In this document: positions 46,735 to 56,379 of the stretch, one piece after another
Numbering within the stretch: the first letter of the stretch is position 1
Layout: each line of letters starts with the position of its first letter
Source: Sphingomonas sp. PP-CE-3G-477
GTDB taxonomy: Bacteria; Pseudomonadota; Alphaproteobacteria; Sphingomonadales; Sphingomonadaceae
Length of the DNA: 64,000 nucleotides
Direction of reading: 5' to 3'
NCBI RefSeq assembly: GCF_003050745.1
Contig: NZ_QAOF01000002.1
Span: forward strand, 1-64,000
The notes under the pieces: model-generated
The model's database searches: none
Told to the model about the DNA's origin: nothing
What the model saw: only the letters and a program-made list of their open reading frames with translations
Made by a program: the position numbers and the translations under genes

Positions 46735-47742
46735 TCATGCTTGTACCTTCAGCCATGCGGGAAGCTCGTCCCGGGTGACGTAGCGCTTCGACGTGAAATC
46801 GCGGCGGAGTTGATCGGGCGTGTTCTGGTCGGCGCCGGTGAGCCAGCGGGTGTGCCACGTCATGAACCACAGCCAGTCTGCCGAAGGGCCGAGCGAGGCA
46901 GGATCGGGGACCGGACCGTTCTCGTGCAGGCAGATCGGCAGCGTGTCGCCGACGATCGCCTTCACCTGCGCGAACATGGGCGCGAGGTTGCCGTGGTCGT
47001 TCGCGTAGATGTCCGCGCCGGCGACGTCGACGGTCGCACGGCCCGGATACCAGGCGGGATCGACGTTCTGCCCCGCCCAGCCGAGGACCCAGATCAGGTT
47101 GTCAAGGCCGTGGACGCGCGTGAACTGGTCGTACATCAGCGCCCAGAGCGCCTTGAACGCGTCGGGGCCGTGCTTGCCCCACCAAAACCAGTCGCCGGTG
47201 AATTCGTGGAAAGGGCGCCACAACACCGCGACGCCGCGGTCTTGCAGGACCTTCAGCAGCCGCGCCACCTCGGTCATGTCGCGCATCATCGCGACGTTCT
47301 GCGGCGTGCCGGGCTTTAGCGCGGCGGCGACGTCGAAATCCTTCTTGGAATTCTCGTAGCCGGTGCCGATGTCGGGGGCGCCCCAATGCCAGCACAGCGT
47401 GACGATCCCCCCGGACCGAGCCCAGGCGGTCGCCCGGTCGTTGACGGCATCGTTGTCGCGCGGATCGATGTAGTCGAGGCCGAGGATCGCGGGCAGCTTG
47501 CCGGTCACGCGCTGGAGATACTCGAGTTCGCCATTCGGGTTCGGCTGCGCGGAACCCTGCTCCTGCTGGCCGGTCAGCGTTTTCCGCCCGTACTGGCTCC
47601 ACAGATACGCGTAGAGTTTTCGTGCGGCCGGAGATGCCTTCGGGTTGCTCAGCGTACGGTTCGGGACCGCCGCCAGCGCGGGCACGCCGTGAAGCAGGCC
47701 GAGCGCGGCGGTCATCCCCAGCGTTTCGCGACGGCTCAGCAT
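46735..47742 (-). CDS. Glycoside hydrolase family 26 beta-mannanase
   Basis: 335 residues from the ATG at 47742, sharing one base with the GH5 stop (TGATG). A Tat-like signal (SRRETLGMTAALGLLHG) suggests export in folded form. The catalytic acid/base Glu is in LWRPFHEFTGDWFWWG and the nucleophile Glu in LPICLHENGPVPD. TLTGQQEQG near the N-terminus and CWHWGAP are also typical of GH26. It cleaves beta-1,4-mannosidic links in the mannan backbone. Confidence 0.92.
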   Translation of the reverse strand: MLSRRETLGMTAALGLLHGVPALAAVPNRTLSNPKASPAARKLYAYLWSQYGRKTLTGQQEQGSAQPNPNGELEYLQRVTGKLPAILGLDYIDPRDNDAVNDRATAWARSGGIVTLCWHWGAPDIGTGYENSKKDFDVAAALKPGTPQNVAMMRDMTEVARLLKVLQDRGVAVLWRPFHEFTGDWFWWGKHGPDAFKALWALMYDQFTRVHGLDNLIWVLGWAGQNVDPAWYPGRATVDVAGADIYANDHGNLAPMFAQVKAIVGDTLPICLHENGPVPDPASLGPSADWLWFMTWHTRWLTGADQNTPDQLRRDFTSKRYVTRDELPAWLKVQA

Positions 47743-49079
47743 CAGAGTGCGGCCATCGCCGATGCGTGCGCGCGGATCACGGCCTGCGTCGATGCGTCGC
47801 TGTCGAAGACGCCGTACCAGCCCTGCGGTTCGTGCGGGGGATCGCCCATGTAGCCGAGGTCGCCGCGCTGGAACCGGTGATCGGCATGCGGCGTCCGTGC
47901 CTCGCCGTTCCACGCCCAGAAGTTCGAGCCTGTGAGCGGCCCGCCGGCCTTCGCGTTCGCCTCGATCGCCGCGTAGATCTGGCGGTAGAAGCGATCCTTG
48001 TAGACCGTCGTGATGGTCGGATCATAGGCGGTCTTGCCATCGCGCGGATAGCCGAACTCCTCGATCACCAGCGGCTTGCCGAGCGTCGTTGCGAGCCGGA
48101 TATGCGCGTCGATATACTCTGCGACCTTGGCCGCACCGGCGTCGTAGGTGCCGGCGAGATTGCCCGCGTCCATCCACGTCCAGTTGTTCGGCCAGATATG
48201 CGTCGTCAGATAGTCGATCGACGGCGAACGATGCGCGGCGAGCACGACGTCCTCGCGCTCGACCGAGCCCTTCAGCCCTTCGGAGCCGGTCGAGACGAGG
48301 TGGTTGGGATCGAGCGTCTTGATGTAGCGCGCGGCCTCATCGATCCAGCGATAGAAGTTCGGCAGGTTGGGAACGGCAACCGTAGCCCCGCCCGCCGGAC
48401 GCGGTTCGTTCGCGAGCTGCCACGCCATGATCGTCGGGTCGGCGGCGTAGGCGACACCCGTCACGCTGTTGGTGCGCGAGACGACCGCGCGGATATAGTC
48501 GCGGTACATCGCCTGTGCCTGGCCGTTCGTATAGAATGCGGCGTTCCAGTCGGCGAACTCGGGCCACGGATGCGCGGGGTCGTTCATGTTGATGAACTTG
48601 CCGCCATTGACCCACGACAGATACGTCATCATCCCGCCCGACCATTCCCAGAAGTTGGTCAGGTAGATCACGCCGGTCATGTCGCGCTTCGCCATTTCTG
48701 CGAGCGTCCAGTCGAGCCCCTTGAGCAGATCCTCGTTGTACGTCGCGCTCTTGTCGCGGAACCCCGGCGTGATCGAGTTCTTGAGCGGCGACAGTTCGGC
48801 CGAGCCGAGGATGCGGAGGTTGCGGACGCCGAGCGCCTTCAGCCGGTCGAGTTCGCGTCCGAGCCTCGCACGGTTGCCATAGGCGGTGTCTGCGCCAAGC
48901 CATGCACCGTACCAGATGTTCGCGCCGGCATAGCGATACGGCTTGCCGCCACGCCGAAAGCCGGTGCCGTCGACGGTCACGAATCCCGAGGGAGCACGCG
49001 CTTCGCCAAGATGCCCACCAGCCGTACAGGCCGCGACGAGCCCGACGCCTCCCAACAGCGCCGCACGCCGACCGATCAT
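47742..49079 (-). CDS. Glycoside hydrolase family 5 beta-mannanase-type enzyme
   Basis: 445 residues from the ATG at 49079; the frame reaches 49154 without a signal peptide there. The N-terminus [17 protein letters not shown] is a Tat-like leader ending in a lipobox-like LVAAC, so it may be a lipoprotein. The TIM-barrel has the acid/base Glu in [12 protein letters not shown] and the nucleophile Glu in [13 protein letters not shown], as in GH5 subfamily 7 mannanases. It is first in a five-gene operon with GH26, CE2, GH3 and GH9. Confidence 0.9.
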   Translation of the reverse strand: MIGRRAALLGGVGLVAACTAGGHLGEARAPSGFVTVDGTGFRRGGKPYRYAGANIWYGAWLGADTAYGNRARLGRELDRLKALGVRNLRILGSAELSPLKNSITPGFRDKSATYNEDLLKGLDWTLAEMAKRDMTGVIYLTNFWEWSGGMMTYLSWVNGGKFINMNDPAHPWPEFADWNAAFYTNGQAQAMYRDYIRAVVSRTNSVTGVAYAADPTIMAWQLANEPRPAGGATVAVPNLPNFYRWIDEAARYIKTLDPNHLVSTGSEGLKGSVEREDVVLAAHRSPSIDYLTTHIWPNNWTWMDAGNLAGTYDAGAAKVAEYIDAHIRLATTLGKPLVIEEFGYPRDGKTAYDPTITTVYKDRFYRQIYAAIEANAKAGGPLTGSNFWAWNGEARTPHADHRFQRGDLGYMGDPPHEPQGWYGVFDSDASTQAVIRAHASAMAAL

Positions 49080-49359
49080 CGCTTTGTCCACGTCATCCCC
49101 CTCTATCGATTGCCTCGCAGGGCGTTTCCGTCGGACACTCCGCCGATCGGTCACGGCCCGCCCGCTTCATGCCATCATCTCTAGATTTGCTTGCGGCGTC
49201 GCGCCACCGCGATTTGTCATACTTCGGTCGAAAGCCGCGGTTCGGGGCCGGCTGGCGACGAGCAACCTGCATTCCTTGCATCCCGAGCGTACCAGAATGC
49301 GTTTGTGCACTACCGCCTCGCTGGTCGAGGCAGGTCACCATCACTGCCGGAGTTGCCTC

Positions 49360-51108
49360 ATGTCCAAGACCCTCATCGCCGATCTGTTCGCCGAGACGCT
49401 GCATCTGGCGGGCGTCGAGCGGATCTACGGCGTCGTCGGCGATAGCCTCAACGGCCTGACCGACAGTTTGCGGCGGCAGGGCAAGATCGAATGGATCCAT
49501 GTCCGCAACGAGGAGGCCGCGGCGTTCGCGGCGGGCGCGGAGGCGCAACTGACCGGCAAGCTCGCGGTGTGTGCCGGGTCGTGCGGCCCCGGCAACATGC
49601 ACCTGATCAATGGCCTGTACGACTGTAACCGGACGCGCGTACCGGTGCTGGCGATCGCCGCGCAGGTACCGAGCGGCGAGGTGGGTTCGAACTATTTCCA
49701 GGAGACCCGCCCGGAAGCGCTGTTCCGCGAATGCAGCGTGTATTGCGAGACGATCTCCGACGTCGACCAGATGCCGCGCACGCTGGAAACCGCGATCCGG
49801 GCGGCGGTCGGTCACCGCGGCGTCTCGGTCGTATCGATGCCCGGCGACGTGGCGTTGCGCTCGACCACGGGAACGCTGGCACGGTCGGCGGGCGCGCTCC
49901 TGCCGCCGCGTTCGGTGACGATCCCCGCAGAGGCGGACATCGCCGAACTTGCCGCCCTGCTGAACGGCGCGAAGAAGGTGACGATCCTGGCGGGACGTGG
50001 GTGCCGCACCGCGCATGCCGAACTCGTCACGCTCGCCGGCGTGCTCCAGGCGCCGATCGTCCACGCGCTCGGCGGCAAAGAGTTCGTCGAATACGACAAC
50101 CCCTACGACGTCGGCATGACCGGCCTAATCGGCTTTTCGAGCGGCTACGACGCGATGATGGCGTGCGACGTGTTGCTGATGCTCGGCACGGATTTCCCCT
50201 ATCGGCAATTTTACCCCGAGAAGGCGAAGGTCGCGCAGATCGACCTGATCCCCGAAAATCTCGGACGGCGGACGGCGATCGATATCGGGCTGGTCGGCGA
50301 TGTCGGCGCTACGCTCGCGGCGTTGATCCCGCGGGTCACGACGGGGCGCGATGGCAGTTTCCTCAAGTCCGCGATCGAGAACTACGCCGGGTCCCGCAAG
50401 GGGCTCGATGATCTCGCCGACGGCAAGCCCGGCAGCGGCGTGATCCATCCCCAGCATGTCGCGCGCGTCCTCAGCGAGCAGGCGGCGGACGATGCGGTGT
50501 TCGCCTGCGACGTCGGGACGCCGACCGTGTGGGCGGCGCGCTATCTGAAGATGAACGGACGGCGGCGCCTGATCGGGTCGTTCAACCACGGATCGATGGC
50601 GAACGCCCTGCCACAGGCGATCGGCGTGCAGTCGACCTATCCGACGCGGCAGGTCGTGACGATGTCGGGCGACGGCGGGCTGGCGATGCTGATGGGCGAG
50701 TTGCTGACGGTGCGTCAGCTTGGCCTGCCGGTGAAGATCATCGTCTTCAACAACGGGACGCTCGGGTTCGTCGAGATGGAGATGAAGGCAGCCGGGCTGA
50801 TCGAGACCGGCGTGACGCTCGACAACCCCGATTTCGCGGCGATGGCGCGCGCGATCGGGTTGCACGGCGTGCGGGTGACCGATCCAGGCGAACTCGAGGC
50901 AGGGATGCGCGACGTGCTGGCGCATCCCGGGCCTGCGCTGCTCGATGCGGTCACCGCACGGACCGAATTGTCGATGCCGCCGAAGATCACGCTGGAGCAG
51001 ATGAAGGGCTTCACGCTCTACATGGCGAAGGCGATCATCAGCGGGCGTGGCGACGAGGTGGTCGAGCTTGGCAAGACCAATGTCGGCTTGCTCAAGCGTC
51101 TGTTCTGA
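49360..51108 (+). CDS. poxB: Thiamine-dependent pyruvate dehydrogenase (quinone), PoxB type
   Basis: 582 residues. The ATG at 49360 is chosen because the family start ([20 protein letters not shown]) follows directly; the frame is open to 48943. The catalytic Glu lies in [16 protein letters not shown], the FAD-binding middle domain has [11 protein letters not shown], and the ThDP motif runs from [12 protein letters not shown] to FNNGTLGF. PoxB enzymes oxidise pyruvate to acetate and CO2 and pass electrons to ubiquinone at the membrane. The C-terminus ([11 protein letters not shown]) could serve as the membrane-touching tail. It is divergent from the GH operon with 280 bases between. Confidence 0.9.
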   Translation: MSKTLIADLFAETLHLAGVERIYGVVGDSLNGLTDSLRRQGKIEWIHVRNEEAAAFAAGAEAQLTGKLAVCAGSCGPGNMHLINGLYDCNRTRVPVLAIAAQVPSGEVGSNYFQETRPEALFRECSVYCETISDVDQMPRTLETAIRAAVGHRGVSVVSMPGDVALRSTTGTLARSAGALLPPRSVTIPAEADIAELAALLNGAKKVTILAGRGCRTAHAELVTLAGVLQAPIVHALGGKEFVEYDNPYDVGMTGLIGFSSGYDAMMACDVLLMLGTDFPYRQFYPEKAKVAQIDLIPENLGRRTAIDIGLVGDVGATLAALIPRVTTGRDGSFLKSAIENYAGSRKGLDDLADGKPGSGVIHPQHVARVLSEQAADDAVFACDVGTPTVWAARYLKMNGRRRLIGSFNHGSMANALPQAIGVQSTYPTRQVVTMSGDGGLAMLMGELLTVRQLGLPVKIIVFNNGTLGFVEMEMKAAGLIETGVTLDNPDFAAMARAIGLHGVRVTDPGELEAGMRDVLAHPGPALLDAVTARTELSMPPKITLEQMKGFTLYMAKAIISGRGDEVVELGKTNVGLLKRLF

Positions 51109-51138
51109 GTCAGCCGAGATCGGTTGGTGTGGGGTCCG

Positions 51139-52098
51139 TCAGAGCGAAAGACGGACCCGCGCCGCGCGATATTCGCGTTCGAGGCGATCGACACGGTCGG
51201 CGACGCTTTCCACTTCGGTGACTGCCCCGATGCCTTGGCCGGAGCCCCAGATATCGCGCCAGGCCTTTGGCTTCGAACCGTTTCCGCCGCCGAAGTCCAT
51301 CGTCTTCAAATCCCCTTCGGGCAGCGCGTCGGGGTCCATGCCCGCAGCGACGATCGACGCGCGCAGGTAGTTGCCGTGGACGCCGGTGAACAGGTTCGAA
51401 TAGACGATGTCGGACGCCTTGCCGGCGACGATTCCGTCCTTGTACGCCTGGTCGGCATTCGCCTCGGTGGTGGCGATGAACGGCGAGCCGATATAGCCGA
51501 AATCAGCGCCCATTGCCTGCGCGGCGAGCACCGCGTCGCCGGTCGCGATCGAGCCCGACAGCGCGAGCGGGCCGTCGAACCATTGACGGATTTCCTGGAT
51601 GATCGCGAACGGCGACAGGCGGCCCGCATGGCCACCGGCGCCGGCAGCGACCGCGATCAGCCCATCCGCGCCCTTCTCGACGGCTTTGCGCGCGAACCGG
51701 TCGTCGATCACGTCGTGCAGCGTGATGCCGCCCCAAGCGTGGACCGCCGTGTTCAGGTCTTCGCGGGCGCCGAGCGAGGTGATCACGATCGGCACCTGCC
51801 ACTTCGCGCACGTCGCGAGGTCGCTCTCCAGACGATCGTTGGACTTGTGGACGATCTGGTTGACCGCGAACGGCGCCGCCGGACGGCCGGGGTTGGCACG
51901 GTTATGCGCGCTCAACTCCTCGGTGATCCGGTGCAGCCACTCGTCGAGCATCGCCTGCGGGCGGGCATTGAGGGCGGGGAATGATCCGACGATCCCCGCC
52001 TTGCACTGCGCGATCACCAGTTCGGGCCCGGAAATGATGAACAGCGGCGAGCCGATGACGGGCAGGCGCAGGTTTTTTAGAATAGCGGGTACGGTCAT
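51139..52098 (-). CDS. Nitronate monooxygenase-like FMN flavoprotein
   Basis: 319 residues with the FMN-dependent TIM-barrel of the 2-nitropropane dioxygenase family. LPVIGSPLFIISGPELVIAQ leads in, the active-site His is in AAGAGGHAGRLSPFA, and phosphate-binding blocks include ALSGSIATGDAVLAA and GADFGYIGSPFIAT. Members oxidise nitronates (or reduce enoyl compounds in related enzymes). It converges with poxB. The exact substrate is not decided. Confidence 0.85.
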   Translation of the reverse strand: MTVPAILKNLRLPVIGSPLFIISGPELVIAQCKAGIVGSFPALNARPQAMLDEWLHRITEELSAHNRANPGRPAAPFAVNQIVHKSNDRLESDLATCAKWQVPIVITSLGAREDLNTAVHAWGGITLHDVIDDRFARKAVEKGADGLIAVAAGAGGHAGRLSPFAIIQEIRQWFDGPLALSGSIATGDAVLAAQAMGADFGYIGSPFIATTEANADQAYKDGIVAGKASDIVYSNLFTGVHGNYLRASIVAAGMDPDALPEGDLKTMDFGGGNGSKPKAWRDIWGSGQGIGAVTEVESVADRVDRLEREYRAARVRLSL

Positions 52099-52213
52099 GT
52101 CGGTTTTCTAGCGCAACCTATTCGCGTGCGCCAGAGCCGGTTTTCGCAGGGGCATTCCGAGGAAATCCGTCAGGTCGATTGTCGTGCGGCGGCGCTTCGT
52201 TCAAAGCGTCTGA

Positions 52214-52414
52214 ATGCGTACGATTTCTTCCAGCGTTTCGGTTCGGCTCTATCATCTCGACCACAGCGGCGAGGGCGGGGCGGCGACGACGTTGTTCTAC
52301 GGGCCGCTCGGCGAGGCGATGATGCTCGCCGCACAGGAGCCGGAGGAGGTGCAGGCGGGGCTGTACCTTGCCACGGAGAACGACGTCGTCGCGTATCTCG
52401 ATCTGGACGATTAG
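52214..52414 (+). CDS. Small acidic protein, unknown function
   Basis: 66 residues, acidic at the C-terminus (ENDVVAYLDLDD). It has a beta-alpha-beta look (VRLYHLDHSGEGGAATTLFY, then GEAMMLAAQEPEEVQAGLYL). Codon use is good and the frame ends cleanly where the opposing dihydrolipoamide dehydrogenase-like gene ends (4-base overlap). No family was recognised. Confidence 0.55.
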   Translation: MRTISSSVSVRLYHLDHSGEGGAATTLFYGPLGEAMMLAAQEPEEVQAGLYLATENDVVAYLDLDD

Positions 52415-53826
52415 GTCCCCGGCGTGAAACCATCGTCGCGGTCGGGCGGCGTAGGGGCGTGGACTTCGCTGCAGATCGAACGAAGCGCACCCTTCATCCC
52501 TTCCTCGAAGGTCGGATGGTAGATCGGCAAGTCAAGCACTTCAGTCGCGGTCCAGCCGCTCTGGATCGCCCACGCGATCAAGTGCGAGCTATGCTCGACC
52601 GCCGGCCCCGCCATCGTCGCACCGGTCAGGCGCCCGTCGCGGCGATCCGCATAGAACCGCACCAGCCCGGCATTGCACGCCTCGACCTTCGCGCGGCCCT
52701 GGTCATCATACGATGCGGTGCCGATAACGCTCTCCGCATCGTCGTCCTTGGCGATCTTGCCGATCACGGCGACGTTGGGATGGGTGAAGGTGATCGCGAA
52801 CGGCACGGTGCGCTTTCCCGGCGTCACTTCGGGGTAGCTCGCCGCGTTCCGCCCCGCGATCATGCCCTCTGCCGATGCCTCGTGCAGCACCGCGCGGTCA
52901 TGGTCCGCGTCGCCGGCGATGAAGATCGGCGCGCTGCCGCACTGCATCGTCTCGGGGTCGTAATCCGGCATACCGTGGTCATCGAGCGCAAGTCCGGTCG
53001 TTTCCAGTCCGATGCCCTTGATCCGCGGCGGCCGCCCGGTGGCGACGAGCAGATAGTCGAAGCGCTGCTTGCCGGACGCCGAACCGGTCCACGCCAGTTC
53101 GACCCCATCGCCGTCGGGCTCCACTGTCAACTCGACACCTAGCAGGATCGGCATCTCGCGCGACAGGATCGCATGATAGGCCTCGGCGACGTGGGAGTCC
53201 TTCAACCCGCCGATCGTCTCGCCGGTGTCGAACACCATCGTCTCGACGCCGAGCCGCGCCATTGCCTGTGCCAGTTCCAGGCCCAGCGCGCCCGCGCCGA
53301 TGACGCCGAGCGACTTCGGAAGGTCCTTTAGTTCGAAGATGCTCTCGTTGGTCAGCACGCGGTCGCGCACCGCGTCGAACATCTCGGGGATCGCAGGGCT
53401 CGAGCCGGTGGCGATCACCACGGACTTCGCGTGGACCTCGCGGCCGTCACTCAGTGAGAGGATCGTCGCACCCGCAAATTTCGCGCGTGCTTCGATCTTC
53501 ACCTCCTCCGGGAGCTTGTCGATCGAGGTCTCGACGCCCGCGACGAACGCATCGCGCTCCTTCCGAACCCGCGCCATCACCGCGATGCCGTCGACCTTGC
53601 CCGACGCCTCGACCCCGAACACCGACGCGTGCTTCACCGCGTGCATCGCATTTCCGGCCGCGATCAACAGCTTGGAGGGCATACATCCTACACTAGCGCA
53701 GGTCGTACCGCCGAAGCCTTCGTCGATCAGCAGCGTCCTGGCGCCGTTGCGTCGTGCGCTGCGCTCGGCGGCGAGGCCGGCGGTTCCGGCACCGATAATC
53801 GCCACGTCGCAGGTCAGCTTGGTCAT
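52411..53826 (-). CDS. Dihydrolipoamide dehydrogenase-like pyridine nucleotide-disulfide oxidoreductase
   Basis: 471 residues from the ATG at 53826. FAD loop VAIIGAGTAGLAAERSA, redox disulfide C-x4-C in GGTTCASVGCMPSKL, second dinucleotide loop LGVIGAGALGLELAQAMA, FAD block IFIAGDADHDRAV, and the C-terminal catalytic His in PIYHPTFEEGMKGAL. It stands alone, away from any dehydrogenase complex genes, and the tail lacks the usual HAHPT form. It may therefore serve a different partner than a 2-oxoacid dehydrogenase. Confidence 0.88.
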   Translation of the reverse strand: MTKLTCDVAIIGAGTAGLAAERSARRNGARTLLIDEGFGGTTCASVGCMPSKLLIAAGNAMHAVKHASVFGVEASGKVDGIAVMARVRKERDAFVAGVETSIDKLPEEVKIEARAKFAGATILSLSDGREVHAKSVVIATGSSPAIPEMFDAVRDRVLTNESIFELKDLPKSLGVIGAGALGLELAQAMARLGVETMVFDTGETIGGLKDSHVAEAYHAILSREMPILLGVELTVEPDGDGVELAWTGSASGKQRFDYLLVATGRPPRIKGIGLETTGLALDDHGMPDYDPETMQCGSAPIFIAGDADHDRAVLHEASAEGMIAGRNAASYPEVTPGKRTVPFAITFTHPNVAVIGKIAKDDDAESVIGTASYDDQGRAKVEACNAGLVRFYADRRDGRLTGATMAGPAVEHSSHLIAWAIQSGWTATEVLDLPIYHPTFEEGMKGALRSICSEVHAPTPPDRDDGFTPGT

Positions 53827-53928
53827 AAGTCTCTCCGTTGCCGGAGAATTCCGGGGCCGCGACCGAAGAAACCTTCCACGCCGCCCAGCCGTTCCGCGGT
53901 GCAGCACATTCCTAGTCGAAGGACGCTT

Positions 53929-54555
53929 ATGTTAACGCTCCACCATCTGAACTACTCGCGCTCGATCCGCGTGCTCTGGCTGCTCGAAGAGCTCGGCATC
54001 GAATACGACCTCGTCAAATACGAGCGTGACGAGAATTTCCGCGCACCGTCCGCACTGAAAGCGATCCATCCGCTCGGCAAGGCGCCGGTGCTGGTCGACG
54101 ATGCACTGACGCTCGCCGAGAGCGCGCCGATCCTGTCGTATATCGACGAGCGTTATGGCGACCGCCGATTCTCGCCGCCGATCGACAGCGATCCGGCCGC
54201 CGTGCACGACGAGTGGCTGCACTATGTCGAGAGCTCGGCGTCGTTGCCGATCATGATGACCTCGCTCGGCAAGCGGATGGGTGGCCTGCCCGACGCCCTC
54301 AGCAAGTTCACCGGGCCCGAGGTGACCAAGACGCTTGACTATATCGGCGCGGGCGTCGGCGATGGCCCTTATCTAATGGGCGAACAACTGATGCTCGCCG
54401 ATATCCAGATGTGCTACATCCTCGCGATCGCCGAGAGCGCCGGATTGCTCAAGGAGCACCCCGACGTCGCGGCGTATCTGGATCGCCTACGCGCCCGTCC
54501 CGCGTTCATCGCCGCGACCGAAATCGGTGGGCCGCTGATGCCGGCCCGCCGCTAA
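53929..54555 (+). CDS. Glutathione S-transferase
   Basis: 208 residues from the ATG at 53929, with GAAGGA upstream. The thioredoxin-like N-terminal domain runs 1-80 (LHHLNYSRSIRVLWLLEELG with the active-site Tyr/Ser region, then HPLGKAPVLVDD and LAESAPILSYI). The helical C-terminal domain has the structural motif LMLADIQMCYIL. It conjugates or transfers glutathione; the substrate is unknown. A strong hairpin follows the stop. Confidence 0.9.
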   Translation: MLTLHHLNYSRSIRVLWLLEELGIEYDLVKYERDENFRAPSALKAIHPLGKAPVLVDDALTLAESAPILSYIDERYGDRRFSPPIDSDPAAVHDEWLHYVESSASLPIMMTSLGKRMGGLPDALSKFTGPEVTKTLDYIGAGVGDGPYLMGEQLMLADIQMCYILAIAESAGLLKEHPDVAAYLDRLRARPAFIAATEIGGPLMPARR

Positions 54556-54566
54556 GCCTGCCCCGA

Positions 54567-54590
54567 GGGGGTAACGGCCGCGTTACCCCC
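54567..54590. terminator. Bidirectional hairpin terminator
   Basis: A perfect 10-base stem (gggggtaacg / cgttaccccc) with loop gccg lies between the converging GST and DUF1190 genes, and its right arm contains the DUF1190 stop codon. No long T-run is present, but position and stability suit a shared terminator. Confidence 0.6.
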
Positions 54591-55152
54591 CGAAGCTGCG
54601 TCCGCCAAAGCCGCCGCCGAAGCCACCGCGCGAGATCACCGAACTGCGCGACTGGACGCGGGCAGGAGCACGCGCCGTGGTCGGCGTGAAGGCGTCGGAG
54701 CCCACGCGGGTGCGGCCGGTCACATAGTCCCGGTTGATCCGGCCGCCTGCGCCACCGTAATAATTGCCGTCGCGGTCGCGGTACATCGGCGCGCCGCGGT
54801 TGCCGAAGCCACCGTTGAGCGCCTGCCCAACGAGGAAGCCCGTCAGCAGGGGCGTGAAGAAGCTCCCGCCGCTGCCGTTGTTGCGCGGCTCGCACTGCGC
54901 GGCGCCGTATTGCTCTTCGCAAGTCTGTCGGTCCTGAAACCGCGGCGCGGTCTTCGCCGCATCGGCCTTGGCCTGCTCGAACGCGGTGTCGCACTGGACC
55001 GCCGACAACGCACCCGCCGCGCGGCACTCCTGCACCGACGCATAGCTCTGCGCCTCGACGGGCTTGCCGCCGACATCGCCGTCGCACGCGGTCAGCGAGA
55101 TGCCCGAGCCTGCGATCAGGCTGGTGAGGACGATCGATCTGGAACGCTTCAT
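54583..55152 (-). CDS. DUF1190 family lipoprotein-like protein (YgiB/YjfM-like)
   Basis: 189 residues from the ATG at 55152. The N-terminus MKRSRSIVLTSLIAGSGISL followed by TACDGD looks like a signal peptide, with lipobox-like LTAC. The family's cysteine-bearing body follows (SVQECRAAG, AVQCDTAFEQAKADAA, QTCEEQYGAAQCEPR), and the protein ends in a Gly/Phe/Arg-rich tail (RGGFGGGFGG). It is part of the conserved set with DUF350, DUF2491, DUF2170, PspA and an ATP-grasp enzyme. Confidence 0.85.
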   Translation of the reverse strand: MKRSRSIVLTSLIAGSGISLTACDGDVGGKPVEAQSYASVQECRAAGALSAVQCDTAFEQAKADAAKTAPRFQDRQTCEEQYGAAQCEPRNNGSGGSFFTPLLTGFLVGQALNGGFGNRGAPMYRDRDGNYYGGAGGRINRDYVTGRTRVGSDAFTPTTARAPARVQSRSSVISRGGFGGGFGGRSFGG

Positions 55153-55163
55153 CGCTATGCCCT

Positions 55164-55577
55164 TCAGTTCGTCATGCAGGCGGCGTTGAGGATGCCGACG
55201 CACAGCGAGATGCTGCCCATATAGGTCGCCGCGGCGACTTCACCGCGGACGATCCGATCGTTGAAGTCGCGCATCACGAAATGCTGAACCACCAGGAACG
55301 TCACGATCTGGATCACGCCCGCGAGCAACGCCCACACCGCGAATTCAAGCAGCGAGACGGTATGCGTCAGCGCGGATGCGAGTGGCAGGACATAGCCGAG
55401 CAGCGCTGCCCCCAGCGTGATCGCCGCGGCGGTATTGCCCTCCCGGATCAGCGACTTCTCATGATACGGCGTCGCGACCTGATAGACGATATTGAAGACG
55501 ATCGTGAACGCCCCCGCCGCGACGAACGCGATCAGGAAGGCGAGCGCGCTGGCGCCGAAGCTGTATTGGTCGATCAT
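55164..55577 (-). CDS. DUF350 membrane protein (YjfL-like)
   Basis: 137 residues with four hydrophobic helices (ALAFLIAFVAAGAFTIVFN, AAITLGAALLGYVLPLA, LLEFAVWALLAGVIQIVTFL and a C-terminal one). This is the duplicated two-helix DUF350 pattern of inner-membrane proteins. It lies 11 bases before the DUF1190 gene and 32 after DUF2491 in one minus-strand operon. The molecular role is unknown. Confidence 0.88.
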   Translation of the reverse strand: MIDQYSFGASALAFLIAFVAAGAFTIVFNIVYQVATPYHEKSLIREGNTAAAITLGAALLGYVLPLASALTHTVSLLEFAVWALLAGVIQIVTFLVVQHFVMRDFNDRIVRGEVAAATYMGSISLCVGILNAACMTN

Positions 55578-55609
55578 GGCATTTCCCCCGGAGCCGTTCG
55601 TCGCGGATG

Positions 55610-56251
55610 CTAGGCCCTGAACTCGCCAAGTTCCAGTGCCACGCCCAGCATGATCTCGAACGAGACGTCGCCGGACTCGGTCTCCATGTCGATCGCGAGC
55701 AGCAATTCGCGCCCATCGTCGCCCGGCAGGTCGCGGCTGAACAGCATGCAGGTCTGGAAGATGCGGCGGTCGACGATCCCGTCACGGTCGTCGTGCAGTT
55801 CCTCCCAGAACGTCACGGGCTCCTGCTCGCTCGCTTCGGGGCCGAACCATGCGCGGCTGTATTCGGGCAGCCCTTCGGCGGTGAAGGTGCGCGCCTTGAG
55901 GCGGCTTTTCCAAGCCGGGCGCTCGGCGGCGCTCGACGGATAGCTGCTGTCCCACGGCGCGAACAGCGTGACATCCGTCACGTCCTGCCCGTCGCGGTCG
56001 TTCGACACCGCCTGGAACATGATGTCGTCGTCGGTGTAGAAGCGGTGGACGAAGCCGCCTTCGTTGAGGTCGATCAAGCCCTGCGCGACGATCACCAGCG
56101 TATCGCGGTCGAACGGAAACAGCAGCTCCGAGCCGAACCGGCGCCACGCCAGCGGATCAACCGTCACGGTGCGCCCCAGCGTGACGTTGCGGACGACGGG
56201 CAGGGCGTTACCGTCAAGCGCTGGCTTGCGGCCGAACAGGCGATCGAACAT
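55610..56251 (-). CDS. DUF2491 family protein (YjfK-like)
   Basis: 213 residues, soluble, beta-rich, starting MFDRLFGRKPAL. Family-type blocks include GRTVTVDPLAWRRFGSELLF, WDSSYPSSAAERPAWKSRLK and EPVTFWEELHDDRDGIVDR. It heads the minus-strand arm of the yjf-like cluster and is divergent from the DUF2170 gene across about 130 bases. The function is unknown; association with PspA suggests envelope stress. Confidence 0.85.
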   Translation of the reverse strand: MFDRLFGRKPALDGNALPVVRNVTLGRTVTVDPLAWRRFGSELLFPFDRDTLVIVAQGLIDLNEGGFVHRFYTDDDIMFQAVSNDRDGQDVTDVTLFAPWDSSYPSSAAERPAWKSRLKARTFTAEGLPEYSRAWFGPEASEQEPVTFWEELHDDRDGIVDRRIFQTCMLFSRDLPGDDGRELLLAIDMETESGDVSFEIMLGVALELGEFRA

Positions 56252-56379
56252 GCAATCCTCGCGTCTCTGTGGTTGGCCTGCCTCTTAGGCCAAAGCGCGA
56301 GCCGTCGCAAAGCGCCATTGGCGTGCCTCTCGCCTGCGCCTATGTGTCTGCGCGAGCGACAAGCACGGGAGTTCTTGCA

